From assembly GCF_910591885.1 (NCBI RefSeq), contig NC_063273.1, positions 868,001 through 932,000 on the forward strand: 64,000 nucleotides of DNA, in the 5' to 3' direction. Positions 1-11,800 of this stretch are shown in pieces. Below the pieces are notes generated by a model that was not told the origin of the DNA, did no database searches, and worked only from the letters and a program-made list of their open reading frames with translations. The position numbers were made by a program, and so were the translations under genes. Source of the stretch: Bombus terrestris. Taxonomy: Eukaryota > Arthropoda > Insecta > Hymenoptera > Apidae. Each line of letters opens with the position of its first letter. Positions within the stretch are counted from its first letter, which is position 1.

Positions 1-57
1 TACATGATTAAAATAAGCGATTTTAAACGATGCAAAACTTAATATGTATATTCTTAC

Positions 58-2320
58 ATTTTTTCTATTTTCAGTTGTTCATTTACTTGTTGATATTGGT
101 TTTTCCATTCTAATAATTCCTTTTGCATGACTTCTATATCCTCCTGTCAAGAGTAACGTAAATCACACGCGTGATACTATAAAATATAACAAATCAATAA
201 GTTACCTGGAAATAATCCAATAATTTCCCAAGTGGATTTGTCGCACGTGTTAATGTTTGTATCGTGTTTCGTAGTTTATTAATTTCTTTTGCTACAGCGT
301 CGCGTTTTGAATTTGTATCCCACGTCTAATAACAAATATTACGTTTAATGTCGTAAAAATAATATTTTATGATAATGGTAAATTGTACTTACAATATTTG
401 TTTTTTTAGGTATCACGTCTACATTATCATTATTAACCAATTCCTTTTGTGTTTCTAATATTTGAGCAACAAGATGTCCATGTTCTTGCGTTAATTGATC
501 ATCGGCTTTATAGTTGCCACTGTTTTCTAAGGAATCGTTGCCAGTTACTCTAGTTTCCATCACTACCATGTCTTCAGCATCGTCGTCGTCATCATCATCC
601 TTAAGATCAGAATTCTCCACAATGACGCTAATGTTTCCCATAGGCGTTCTGGAAGATAAAGCAGTAATAGTTTATATATTCTCTATAAGATCTTTTACAT
701 ACAAAGTATTAAAACGATCTAACGGTATTTCTTCGTTAACTATTAACTCTGCTTTGCCTCGTATTCTAGGTGCTGCAGGTCTGGCACTAATTGGTCTCGC
801 AGTAGGTGGACGTAAGGAAGTTCTTGGTCTAGAATTTGATCGTGGAATGCTGAAAGTATTTTATCAAGTTATCGTTAAATATTACAAATATTAATTTTTC
901 ATAGCATAAGATAAGATGACGCGAGCGATACCTAGCATCGTTATTTTCTGATTGAAACATTTGTGCCTCTGATATCGACTGACCAGATTTTTCTATGCTT
1001 TGTAAAGAAGCTTCGTTATTTACTATATCATTTTCCTTGTACTCCAGCTTGTCTATATTTTCATCTATCTTGATGTTATCTCTGATATTTGGCGCAGATT
1101 TCGACTCTGAATTAATAGAGTTTGACGTATCGAGTATTTGATTTTGTAATTCGTTATTTTCAGCATTTGTTATATGCTTCGACTTGTTCTCGGATTCTTT
1201 TTGTTTTTTGTTTTCGTCGACTCTCTTATCCGACTGCAGAGTTTCAGACAAAGGTGTGGAGGGTCTATTCTGTTTGAGTTTAGCAGACGAAGAGCTTTTC
1301 CTATGCGCAGATGCAGGAATTTTTTCTTGGGCTGGCTAAAACATGTAAATTCAGCTCTTTCGTGTTCATAATCTAAGCGTAAGATATATTAAATTACCTC
1401 GACTCGTGGTACTTCCGCAGCTTCGACATTCTTTTGAGAATCTTGATTTTCGTTTTTACGCGTTGCTTCACGTATCGTCGAATTATCTTCGTTGACAGCT
1501 TTTTTTTTTCGTTCTATAGATTTTTCTTTCGACGTCGAAGCCCTTTTCTGGGATGTTTCTTTCGACGATGATTTTCTTTCATCTTTTGCTACAGACAGCT
1601 TACTTCTTGAACCAGATTTGCCTTTTCCTAAATTCTTCTTGTATCGTTCGATGGCTTGCGCGCTGCTTATCTGTTTAATTTGTAAAACATTTTTAACTTT
1701 ATCGTGTCGTTGGTTTTTTTTTTTTATATTTGTAAGTAATCGCATAGTCGTTTGTGCTTCTTAGAAACGGTCGTAGAATCGTTACCTTCTTGTCTAAAGC
1801 TTTTCCAATTGCTTGCAATAACTCGTTCGTTTTAGCTGGTTCCTGACCTGAGATTATCTTACTGGCTCGTACAGTTAAATTAGCGCCGGTAATCAGTTCT
1901 GAAATTATTGCCCGGTATATTTGAATACGTCGAAGAACGTTATACATTTTATAATACAAGGAGAATTATAACTTACTCACGACGTCGATCAGTTTTGTTA
2001 AATAAGCAAGTTTCGCCTCTTTGTTTTTTATATTTTCTGAATTTAGTTCCTCCTCTGTATACAAACCGTCCAGAAAACCAGTTTCGTTTATGACCTATGA
2101 TATACCATTCATTTATTAGTTATAAAAGCATTGATTATATTCGTGTTTTATTTACAGCCAGAAACACGAGCAAAAGATACGTTACTGCTGAGACGATATC
2201 GTGAAGAAATCGAAACGGTGGTTTTCTTAGTAATTTTTCGGTGAGCGGTGGCTTTTTGAAGTATTTGCCGAGTAAATCTTGAGTGTTTTTAATTGTTTCA
2301 GGTTTTACATCGTCCGCCAT
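58..2320 (-). CDS. IFT54: Intraflagellar transport protein 54 (TRAF3-interacting protein 1 / MIP-T3), 5' nine coding exons, 3' end beyond window
   Basis: Coding exons on the minus strand, in order: 2320-2186, 2094-1977, 1898-1786, 1670-1398, 1335-932, 849-703, 648-393, 325-206 and 143-58. All introns are GT/AG (54 to 115 nt) and phases agree, giving at least 550 residues (human protein about 690). Residues 1 to about 125 match the N-terminal calponin-homology-like MIP-T3 domain (PPLTEKLLRKPPFRFLHDI; TGFLDGLYTEEEL; SGQEPAKTNELLQ). A Lys/Ser/Glu-rich linker follows, then an SARPAAPR element, a seven-Asp run, the HGHLVAQILETQKE helix and the start of the C-terminal coiled coil (KEINKLRNTIQTL). 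In the family, the CH-like domain binds tubulin and the coiled coil binds IFT20 within the IFT-B complex, which builds cilia. The chosen ATG has a good insect context (AACAATGG). The last exon here ends at a GTAAGA donor in phase 2, so the gene continues left of the window. Identification is by family recognition; splice sites were read by eye. Confidence 0.94.
649..702 (-). other. IFT54: 54-nt intron of IFT54
   Basis: Minimal intron with a GTATGT donor and a TTATCTTCCAG acceptor. Read through, it would put an in-frame TAA after ENI, so it must be removed to join the SARPAAPR exon to the acidic exon. The join restores the family order, with the poly-Asp and ILETQKE segment downstream. Confidence 0.85.
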
Positions 2321-2398
2321 TGTTAATCACAAATAAAACATATCACTGGTTACACTGCCTTTCTCACAACCTTGCTGAAGCTTTGTGTGCATCAAATG

Positions 2399-2411
2399 GT
2401 TACTTGGCAAC
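2399..2411 (-). promoter_or_regulatory. RFX X-box-like site upstream of IFT54
   Basis: Plus-strand GTTACT-T-GGCAAC is an imperfect inverted repeat close to the RFX half-site consensus (GTNRCC, 0 to 3 nt spacer, RGYAAC), with one mismatch in the left half. It lies about 80 bp upstream of the IFT54 start codon. RFX factors directly activate ciliary genes in worms and flies through promoter-proximal X-boxes. Binding is inferred, not shown. The site also lies between IFT54 and a possible divergent small ORF. Confidence 0.6.
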
Positions 2412-2734
2412 CAATGTATGACCAACATGTACAATTGATAGACTAGATCTATTTGACAGACTGGAATTTTATGAATAGTTCCTTTTTTTTTTTTTTTCTT
2501 TTTATCAATATGCGTATTATTATTTTACTTTGTTTTACCGGTTGTTTCAACGACATGATATATATGAGAAATGGATCATTGCGTAGAAATTTAGAAAAAT
2601 TTGTATTTCAGATAAGTATAAGAGAATGGAAAAAAATAAATATCGATATAAATACAACTACTCGGATCAAAAACGATCATTCAGAGAATTAATCTTATAC
2701 CACTGAACGAATTCTTCTCTTCTTCGTCTTTAAA

Positions 2735-3074
2735 ATGCCGTAAGTTTAACAATATAAACAGCCCGAAAGAAACTAAAATATTCAGTCTACCTCTAATTAA
2801 ATTATTTTAATCTGGTCGTATAATGTTGCAAAAATTTCAGTCTAAAAAGCTTACATCCAGCGAATAATAATTAAAAAGCGTTATTTTTAGGTTGGCATCT
2901 GCTCAACTTCCTGTTATCATTCAGGCTAATAACTGGACGACGATGAGTGGATGGAGGAGAAGAGCGGACTACGAAACCTGGATACTGGTGTGCAATCGTA
3001 TAGTGGAAAGGGAATCGGATAAATCAACGGACGTCGAGGCGTTAGCGTTTTATAGTGCATTAATTAGTCCGTGA
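2735..3074 (+). CDS. Possible small spliced ORF, 62 codons, unknown
   Basis: Exon 2735-2739 (ATGCC) is followed by a perfect GTAAGT donor. A 151-nt intron ends in TTATTTTTAG, and exon 2891-3074 continues in frame to TGA. The predicted 62-residue peptide begins MPLASAQLPVII, has Trp-containing and basic segments (SGWRRRADYETW), and ends AFYSALISP. A pyrimidine-rich stretch precedes the ATG. It is head-to-head with IFT54, about 414 bp between start codons. Without splicing, the ATG would read only two codons before TAA. I do not recognise the product, and the predicted peptide has no obvious signal peptide. A short chance ORF next to chance splice-like words is a real alternative. Confidence 0.28.
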
Positions 3075-4796
3075 TGAGGAGGCGGATAAAAAGTTTTTAC
3101 AACGTTATAAATGCAAAAGGTGGATAGGATCGTTGGTAAGACTCGTGGGACGCGATTCGCCATTTAATTTCACCTTCTTTTTACGCTGACCATCGTCCGT
3201 GTCGTATTTTACAAGGTACGTATACGCGGTGATGTGTCCACGTATGACACACTCAGGCCGAACCGTTTATGGCTTTACTACATGCTCGCGCGTTCGCTGT
3301 TTCGCGTTACCGATGCGTGCTTTATTGCCATCGCTTTATTAGGCTTTCGTTTAATTGGTCGGCTGTATCGGTCAAGCTTCGCATGCTTTTCTTAGTTATG
3401 GGCTAATCGCGTGCTTTCTAACGAGCTTCGTCTCTTGTTTTACTACGGTTCTATCGAGCTTCTTTTGCGCGGAATTAGAGCCACTTTACGATGCTTCGCT
3501 GGATGAGATTCCTATCCCTAATGGATCATTCTAGATCGAATTCGCGCTCTTTTCATCTTGATCGATGGACGCGTTTATGTTGTCGAAGATGCTTGCCGAT
3601 CGAACGGTAAAGATATCGAAAGAACGAGTGGTTTTTTTGCCGAACAACCTGCCAAATATATCTATGTAGGATAGGTGTGTGTCGGAAAGAGAAGTAGGTA
3701 AAAATGGATGGATTTGAACGATCCGGGTACCTCTTGCTTCGGCACGATGGACGAAATAAAGGATTAAAAAAAAATTTTCTTTTAAGGTTACTAGCCATTT
3801 CACTTTATTAGAATACGTCAAAATTTCTTTGACTAAATTAAAGTTAAATATCGTACATAATAATATGGCATCGTCCCGCTCTCAAAACGAAATCATACAC
3901 CACACACAAATTACACGACAGAAAAATCTCAGTATTCGGAGATCACAAAACTGATACTGTTGAAAATCATCAAAACTGATAAAACACCTACGTCAATGAG
4001 TTTCCTTTATCGTATTTTATCGTCCCGTTATTACGCATAATATCGATGATTTCCTTTCCTCTTGGAAAAGACAGATCATCGACGGTGTCGGACGCGGAAG
4101 AACGAATAAAAATAATTTAATTATAAATTATCTTAACAGACTTACGTTTAACCTACGATATTGCGGTCAACGATACATAATCGACGATTCATACTAATGT
4201 TACATATAATTTATACTTTTTCTCCGTATCGATAGTACAACGACGATCGCTTTAATTTTCGAGATTTTCGCATATCTATAAAGGTGTACCGACCGTATCG
4301 ACCTTTTTCTTTTTATTCCTTTACAATGTAATCTCTCAAGCGTTCGAACTTTGTTCACCTTTTTGCTAAACTATGTTACATTTCTCTTTAACGGACGTAA
4401 GCAATTGAAACGAGAGTTTAATAAATCAGTTTTGTACAAGACTAAATGGTTTCTCAACGATTCTTTATTTCGAGAACGAAGTTATTTTTCTAAATAAAAT
4501 ATTCAGAAGTTCTTTTTGTATCGATAGATCGGAAAAATACAGAGCCACGAATATCTAATATAAGCCTAGTTCCAATTTCATCGTCGCAACATTCATCGAT
4601 CGTTTCGACCATACACCTCCCTCTGTCCTAGCTCGTCCATCCATCTCGTTTCCAACCAATCGCATCTTCATCCTCGACGTTCACCATCCAAACGCAATCA
4701 TCCTGGATTCTGCGCGTCGAAAATTCTCCCAAATCCAGACGATCATCATTTAGCCTCTATCTTATCAGATCTTGAAATATTCATCTTTCCCTCCGC
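3075..4796. other. Intergenic region / probable Poxn 3' UTR
   Basis: No supported coding sequence. On the minus strand, downstream of the Poxn stop, AATAAA hexamers occur at 4464-4469, 4312-4317 and 3804-3809, besides one at 4797-4802. The Poxn 3' UTR could therefore be very short or extend about 1 kb. The remainder is AT-rich with no repeat or RNA gene that I could see. Confidence 0.5.
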
Positions 4797-4802
4797 TTTA
4801 TT
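4797..4802 (-). terminator. Candidate proximal polyadenylation signal for Poxn
   Basis: Minus-strand AATAAA lies about 20 nt after the Poxn stop codon. It is unusually close, so it may be used only for a short 3' UTR form. Other AATAAA hexamers lie further downstream at 4464, 4312 and 3804. Confidence 0.35.
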
Positions 4803-4822
4803 TATCTCTCGGCCGCGATCCT

Positions 4823-5342
4823 TTAGATTTCCTTGTTCAGGATAGTTCCACAGGGTTGAACCACCCCGAGATTCGTCAATTTCGGCCTCTTCGAGGTGCT
4901 TTTGCCTTCGTCCTTCTTCAGGAGCTCTTCTATCGAGTAAGGATTCCTTTTTCTCTGAGGTTGCGCCGGTCTTCCTTCGACCGCCGCTTCTTTGGCCATG
5001 GTGCTCTGCTCGTTTCCCGTTTCCAAGATTCGCGGAGACGCCGCTATTTTCTGCTTGTCGCCGTTTGTTGGCGGTGGACTCTGTCGATTCTCGAGGTTTC
5101 CGGACGAGCCGGACGTACTGTGTCTGACGAACGCGCTACGATCGCTGCCGATCTTCTGGCCGAGTTCTAGGATTATAGGCGAATTTTGGAAAGGCTTGTA
5201 GTGGTCTTGGGACTCTGTGTTCTCGTCCAGGTCGCTCTTGTCCAAGGAGTCGTCGCTGCCCGCCATCGAGCTCGAGCTGGATTTTAAATCGACCTGGTTC
5301 GTTGGTCCGCTTTGTTCCGACAGACGTTCCACGTCTAACGAT
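4823..5342 (-). CDS. Poxn: Poxn terminal coding exon
   Basis: The acceptor ATATCTGTTGCAG opens 520 nt that encode residues 217-389 and the stop. The segment is Ser-rich and acidic (SSSSSMAGSDDSLDKSDL), then basic with RKRNPYSIEELLKK and KRPKL, ending LNKEI. The basic clusters could act as nuclear localisation signals. YSIEELL fits the Eh1/octapeptide pattern. Confidence 0.93.
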
Positions 5343-5800
5343 CTGCAACAGATATCCGACGATTTAATCGGAACGAACGCACCGATGGATCGATCGTACG
5401 TAGCGCGAGATAACGAGCGATAACAATCGTCTTTATTACCGATCCGTTTTTCGAGATTTAATAAAAAAAGAAAATGTAGTCCGATTAAGGGCCACTCCGA
5501 TCAAGGAAACAGAAATCGGTCAAACAACTTAGACTTACGTGAACGATTGCATTCCATGATGCAAGTGCAGCGTAGTTGCTTGATAAAGAGACGAGTAAAA
5601 GCTTGGATTCCAGGATGGTGCGCTGGTATTACCGGAAGTTGTGGAAACGTGCAACGGTCCCAGCGATCCCGGATAAAATAATTGGTAATCCGTTCTCATG
5701 AGCGTGTCTGAGGGTAAAAATAAAATACATCGTATAATACGATGTAAATTTCACCGAGAAAAAGAAATTACGATTTAGCTCATTAACCTTTAACGCTTTC

Positions 5801-5836
<36 letters not shown>

Positions 5837-8800
5837 GGAGATCCAGTAGGATCGGAGGTGTGGGCAGGTGATGAATCTTCGCCAGTATTAGCCATTGTCA
5901 AGGTACGATCCAGAGTTTATCGGCACAAGTATGGAGATGCGAGGTTTGACAAATAAACTGCGGCGGTTAGGTACTCGCGATGCTAATGACGATAGTCTTA
6001 GGTCCGATAACGAATCCGCGGTAAACGGGACTCTCTTACCTTTTACTCGTTGGCGACTCTTAGGTGGCACTCTCGGTTAGCACGCGAATTAAGCAATCCG
6101 TCGAAATGACGTACTCGAAGCTCTCACTGTCACGCTGTTTCGGAAAAATTGCTCTATTCTCTCGTGGCGCCAGGTCTTTTATATTCGTGGAGACAAGTCT
6201 TTGTTCGGAGAGTGAGAGAAATTGCCGTTATTGTTAAATTGGTTGGTCTTCGGAAGTGTCATTTGCGGAAAAAGGACTGTTTGCCTATTTTCGTTAATTA
6301 AGGTTTAAGGTTTACGACGGGTCATTAGGCTGGCTGCAGATGTTTTGCGAATATGTCTCGACAACCGGCAATCGACCTACCCATAGGAAACCCCATTAGT
6401 ATGCTTACTGTCGAGTGCCGTTACAACTATTTCTTTTTATGGAGGGTTATAGAATTTTTCACGACTTTGTTAGAAAAATGTTCGTCCCTTGACCTCGGCT
6501 ACGTTCGGAGACCAGGTTGTCACCTCGAACCCAAACTCATTCTCATAGATTGTAGGCAATTACGATCGGGCCGAAGGACGGTAATTGTTTGGAATCCAAA
6601 TTACAATATTAGGAGTTTTTCCCCGGTTTCGACGGGAAGGCTCCGGTGTCTCTCCATCTCCGACATACATATATATGTATATTATTTTATCTTATTAACG
6701 TATTTTATTGCTCTTATTTGTCAGAGAGCTAGCCGTACAAGGTTTTACACGTCGATATTTTACGTCCGTCGAGAGAAACTTTGACGTATTTACTTGCAAC
6801 CGATACGTGTCGGTTTGCATTCGTTCTCGACGAAATCGTATTTTTCCATCGTTGGAAGATCTCGCGAGTTCGATCACCTTTCCCGATCGAAGTTTGTCAA
6901 AGTTCGTCGAAGATCGTCGGAGGAAAGATGGAATTGTATCATTGCCGCGAAAATGACTGATTTATAGGAGTGTTGGAGAGTTAGCAAGGTCATCGGACCT
7001 TGCAATTAACGTTAAAATCGAAAGAAACACCGGCCGTGGAACGGTACGAACGTATCACGTTCGATCGACAGAAATTTCGTGACGCAGCCTGGTTGTCGGT
7101 AGGTGAAAAAGAAGACTACGACGTTATAGACAATTTACGGTATAAACGAGGTAAATTTCGAGGCAAATTTCGAGTTGCTTTAAGGGGTTGCGTGTCGTTC
7201 ATCACGCTGCAGCACGCTGACGAGTCAATCGGCCACAGGGTATTTTACGAATTCTTCTTCTTTTTCTTCCTTTCTATCCTTCTTTCTTGCCCCTTCGTTC
7301 GTCCTTTCTTTTCCCTCTGATCGTTGCATCGCTGCATCGGTTGCTTCCTCTTCTTCTTTCTCTCGTCGCTGCTCGTCTATATGGAAGCGAATCGTAAAAA
7401 GGACAAAAACAATGGAACAAAATTCGGACAGTGATTCCGAGATACGGACAGATGTTTAGGGGATCATTAGCCGGTAATGGCGCGCTCGCGATGCAGCTTT
7501 CCCTCGCATAACGAGCCGATTTCGACGTTTCGCTACGATCGTTCGAAAGCCGGACGATCAGCTGACACTTTGCCGCGATTATTCGTGCAATCGCGATCTC
7601 TTTCTCGAGAATTCGCGTGATTACGCGAGAGCGGTTCGAGGTTTCGCCGGTCGTCGAGTCTGCGAGGAAGGACGCGACGGGCCGGCTCTATTTGGTAGAA
7701 AAATTTCGTAGAAAATCGTTTCCACGTATCTCGAGTTTCAAGTTCGATGCGCAATTTCTTTCTTTATCGGAATCTGGTATCGATTTAATTTATCGCGTTG
7801 ATTTATTACCATGGTATCGAGTATTTGGCGATAATTCTCACCTCTGTTGGCGACGTTCGAGGAAACTTGCGAGGCGTACGTGCTGGGTGAACCACCCTCG
7901 ATCCCCGTGTGATCCGTATGAAGTCCACCGCCTCGGAGAATTCGATTTACCGAGGAGACGGAGGGTAAGCTTTGAGGATCGCAAGCTCCTTGTCGCGCCA
8001 ACTGTTCTCGGATCTCCCAAGCGAACATGGTTGGTTGTTCTTGTTTCATTCGTAGAATCTTCTTCACGACCGTGGGGGTGGCCACTTGCTGCAATAAATC
8101 GAAATTACAAGCGTACCGATTAAATGAAAGATTCGTTTGGAAAGACGCACGAATCCTAAAGTCGCGGCATTATCGTATCGTATCTTTGTATTCGTCGTTA
8201 GGAAAAAGATCGGCCGAGAAAGCATCGAAGACACCGATCTTTCGAAATATTCGCGCGAAAGAAAGTTCGCAAATTGTCTGGAAGATAATTGTCACGCACG
8301 CCCGTATTTAATACACGTTCTCCGTTGGCTAACGTATTCATCGAGTTTGTCGACTTTGTTAAACGACCATACTCGAAGTTTAACGACGCGCTGCTGTAGT
8401 AAATGTCGATTAACGCAGCTAAATTTGACGATTTTGCATAAAATATAAGGGCAGGTATACGGAAGACGGCTACCGTAGCAATGTCGCGAGATAGCACCTG
8501 ATTCTTCGAAAAGAGGCGATTTACGTCGTCGTTATTTTTCAAACTCGAACGCCGCTGTTTGCGATACTCGTCGGGACATAACGCGATGTTATCGATTCGA
8601 TATCGACTCTTCTATTCCTTCGTAATTTCTTCTCGCCATCTTCCTTAACCGAATTATCGGATTTTATCGACGATACACGATAAAGTCCTTGCGGTAAGAT
8701 ATACGAGTATGTCGGATCTTTTTCTCACCGACGAGGAATCACTTTGTGGCAAAAAGAAACGTAAAACGTAACACCTGGAAGGAGAAGTATCCGCGTAATC

Positions 8801-11800
8801 GTTGCCACCTTTTCTCGCATTCATTTTCCTTTTTAATCGTTTTTATCTGTTTGCTTTGGAATCGAACACCATAAGCTAAATTAACCGAACCGATTACGAC
8901 GAATATCTCTTCGCTTTCGGTGTTTTCGATATTCTTGCGTATCAACGCGGTCTAAATTCGCGAAGAGAACTCGACGTTCCATTCGTTTAGACAGACAAAA
9001 GCCAAAAAACTAACGTCTATTGACGCTTATATACCAATGGTCGTACCATCTCGTAGCATCATCGACCATCAGATTCGGAAAGAGAGATTTCACTAAAATT
9101 CTATAGTACGGTATTCCCGTTGCCATCTAGAACATTTTTCCGAGATAAAAAGTGTCTTGTACGAGCGTTTTCCGCCGCGCAGTGCGAGAATCTATCGGAC
9201 CGAAAAACGTTTGGACGGTCGGCGACCGTTGTCGATTATTAACCCGGTGGTTTTTCCATCCGGCTGGGGACTCGACGCTATCTCATCGACAAATTAACGC
9301 GAAAGTGGTCACACTGTCGTCGAAAGGGGCAGCGAGCAGCGGCCATATGTCGTTCACAGGTGAAGCACGCTGGTTGCGCCGGTGGATCAGATAACGGGTA
9401 AAGATCGCAAAGGTAGGTGGGTAACGCGTACCGCGCTTTATTACAGTTTAGCCCCGGTTTACCGAGGAGGCGGGCTCATCCGTTCCTCGCAGACGCGTCC
9501 CGTTTCTTTTCGACGGTCCCTTCGAGTGGGCCCAGTGGTGCTCAATCTGGCCACCGTTCATTTGACTTGCTAATGAAGTTGCGCGTCCGGGCCCCGGATA
9601 ATTTTATGCTAACGCGATGGAAATGTTATTCGTCGTACACAGATTTTCGAGATCGCCGATTTCTCTGGGGCGGCCACGCCACCGACACCAGATCCCCACC
9701 CTCTTGGTGGTTATCGTTTCTCGCCAGATTTTCTGTGCAGGGGGCATCGAGTATGTTATTTTCTTCGTTCTAAGCTCTTTTTCTCCTTATCGTATTTTAT
9801 CACTATCTTATTGCCTATCGCGATTTTTATATTATTTTGTTTCTTTTAACTCGAATCGTCTTATGTTTCGATTTTCATTATCCGTTGTACGATCGAAATA
9901 ACCGATCGTACGATCGTTGGTGGAATCTTATTGCGAATAATCGCGTACGACGTGCGTCTTGATCCTTCAAGCGCCGCTACATTTCCATAAATCCTTAAAA
10001 CGTAAGAAAATAGAAATAGAATCAAGGCTGGATAGCACGAAGTTTTCGATACACGACGTCGCTCATTCGTGTTTCACGAAATTCTCGTTTCGTCGTCTAT
10101 CGACGACAGTTTTTCCCTACTTTCCATATTTTTTAAACGTCTGGATCGTGCATCGATGGCGGTAAAGTTATCGATATACACATTTGCATTGTATATTGTA
10201 GGTTCTGCGTCTATACGTGTTTTCGTATAACGTTTTCGTTCTATCGTAGCTCGTTTAACGATAATTGTTAATGTTAACTTTCATCGAGATAAAGAGAGAA
10301 ATGACGCGAGTGTAAGGTATCGTTGGTCGCGATACATGGCTGGGCACTTCCGTTCGTTACCAAATTATACCTTTGGTTACCTAGTAAATTACCTAAAGCA
10401 TGTAACGCAACAGTGTCGTAATAATTCTCGACTCGTTTCAAAATGTCCTACCAAACGACTCTAATGACTCGTAGAAAATATCTTTGTACTTGTACAACGA
10501 TCTAACGAAAGCGTGTTAATTTGAATAAACGATATCGAATCGTATTCCGCAGGTTTATGGTTTATAAAATAAATAGTTTATAAAGTAAATAGTTTGTAAA
10601 ATAAAAAGTGTACTCCTCGAATTTTGAACATTAAAGTGTACGCTGTAAAATATCATTCGACGTTGTTCGTTCGAATTGATATATTTTGGTCGAATCGTTA
10701 TCACCGAGGAACGCTCGAATCGCGAATTAATAGCAAGTCTCGATCGATAGTCCGCCGGTAGTCCGTGGTGGATCGAACGTTCCCTGGAATCTATTCGTCT
10801 TCTCTGAACAAGAGCGCACGTTGAACGATGGGAAGAGCGGCCGGTGTGTGTCCGTCCATTGAATAGGGCCGATATGGCAGCACCACTGTTAGGCAGAACG
10901 TTTAAGGGGGCAGCCGTCTCCCCGTCCGCCTAATAGTTTCAGGGGTTAGGACAAGCATCGCGTGCTCCCAGGAGCATCTCAGATTCTAATCTGACACTTC
11001 CGTCGTCATTGCCGCAATTACCCCGGCCCACGATATACGTGTCCTAATGCCTACCCTCTCGCGTTGTACCGCGTACCCTTGAGCGGCCCCCGAGCGGCCG
11101 CTACGGGTTGGTTCCCGGCGACGTTCATCGACGATGTGTCTTTCGTGTGCGTGCCACATCGCGCTACACCGCAGCGTACCACACCGCGTCACAAAGGAAA
11201 TTGCTCGCATGGACATCTGGCGCTAAACGTTAGATAACGTAAACTATCGAACAGGTTGACCAACTCGGTAATTACCGTCGCTTTTGGTATACGGGGTTGC
11301 TCCAATTGTTGTTCGCGATAAGACGCGCGTGGAGATGGGTTAATGACATCCTTTCCTCTTTCTTTTTTCGGGGGACGAACCAGGTAGCCGGTACCCGATC
11401 GTCGCCAGTTCTCGCCGATCGTTTCGATATCAACGTTCCTCCGTTTCCTTTTCGTTGCGCGACAGTTGCGCGATATATTGGCCTCGAGGGTACGAATTTG
11501 TCGTTTATCGAGGTTGGTCGGAGGATTTTCAGGCGCGCTTCGATTTAGCTTTTCACTGGCGCGATTTTTTAACGTCGTGTCAACCGTTGATAAAACGATG
11601 TCAAACGTAGAAAGATCTACTTGTTTCTTTCTTTTTACAAGTTTTTGATCGTCGAACGTTAACGACTATTTACTCGAACCGGTATCAGCTGGTATTTGAA
11701 TTATATCGCAGGTTGCGAATTTTTCTCGATTAATTCTCTAATCAATTTGTCACGATACGATCGCAAGAAAGTTATCGATCGACAAGCCGCGTTAATTAGC

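Noticed and set aside
58..143. TAA stop directly after the ninth IFT54 exon reading (AAA ATG TAA)
   Set aside because: The TAA overlaps a good GTAAGA donor, and the family coiled coil extends further, so a continuing exon beyond the window is more likely than termination.
4772..5170. 132-codon plus-strand open frame
   Set aside because: Antisense shadow of the Poxn terminal exon.
5834..5897. Minus-strand open stretch MANTGEDSSPAHTSDPTGSP between two Poxn exons
   Set aside because: No usable acceptor before it and no donor before the (TA)n repeat; the flanking exons join directly in the correct phase without it.
9887..9911. 9-bp stem with 7-nt loop (GTACGATCG / CGATCGTAC)
   Set aside because: Built from the CGATCG words that are common throughout this sequence; likely background.
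10371..10403. Resemblance to a miR-9/miR-79 family sequence (CTTTGGTTACCTAG)
   Set aside because: Only a partial match, and the fold back on itself leaves too short a stem and loop for a microRNA precursor.
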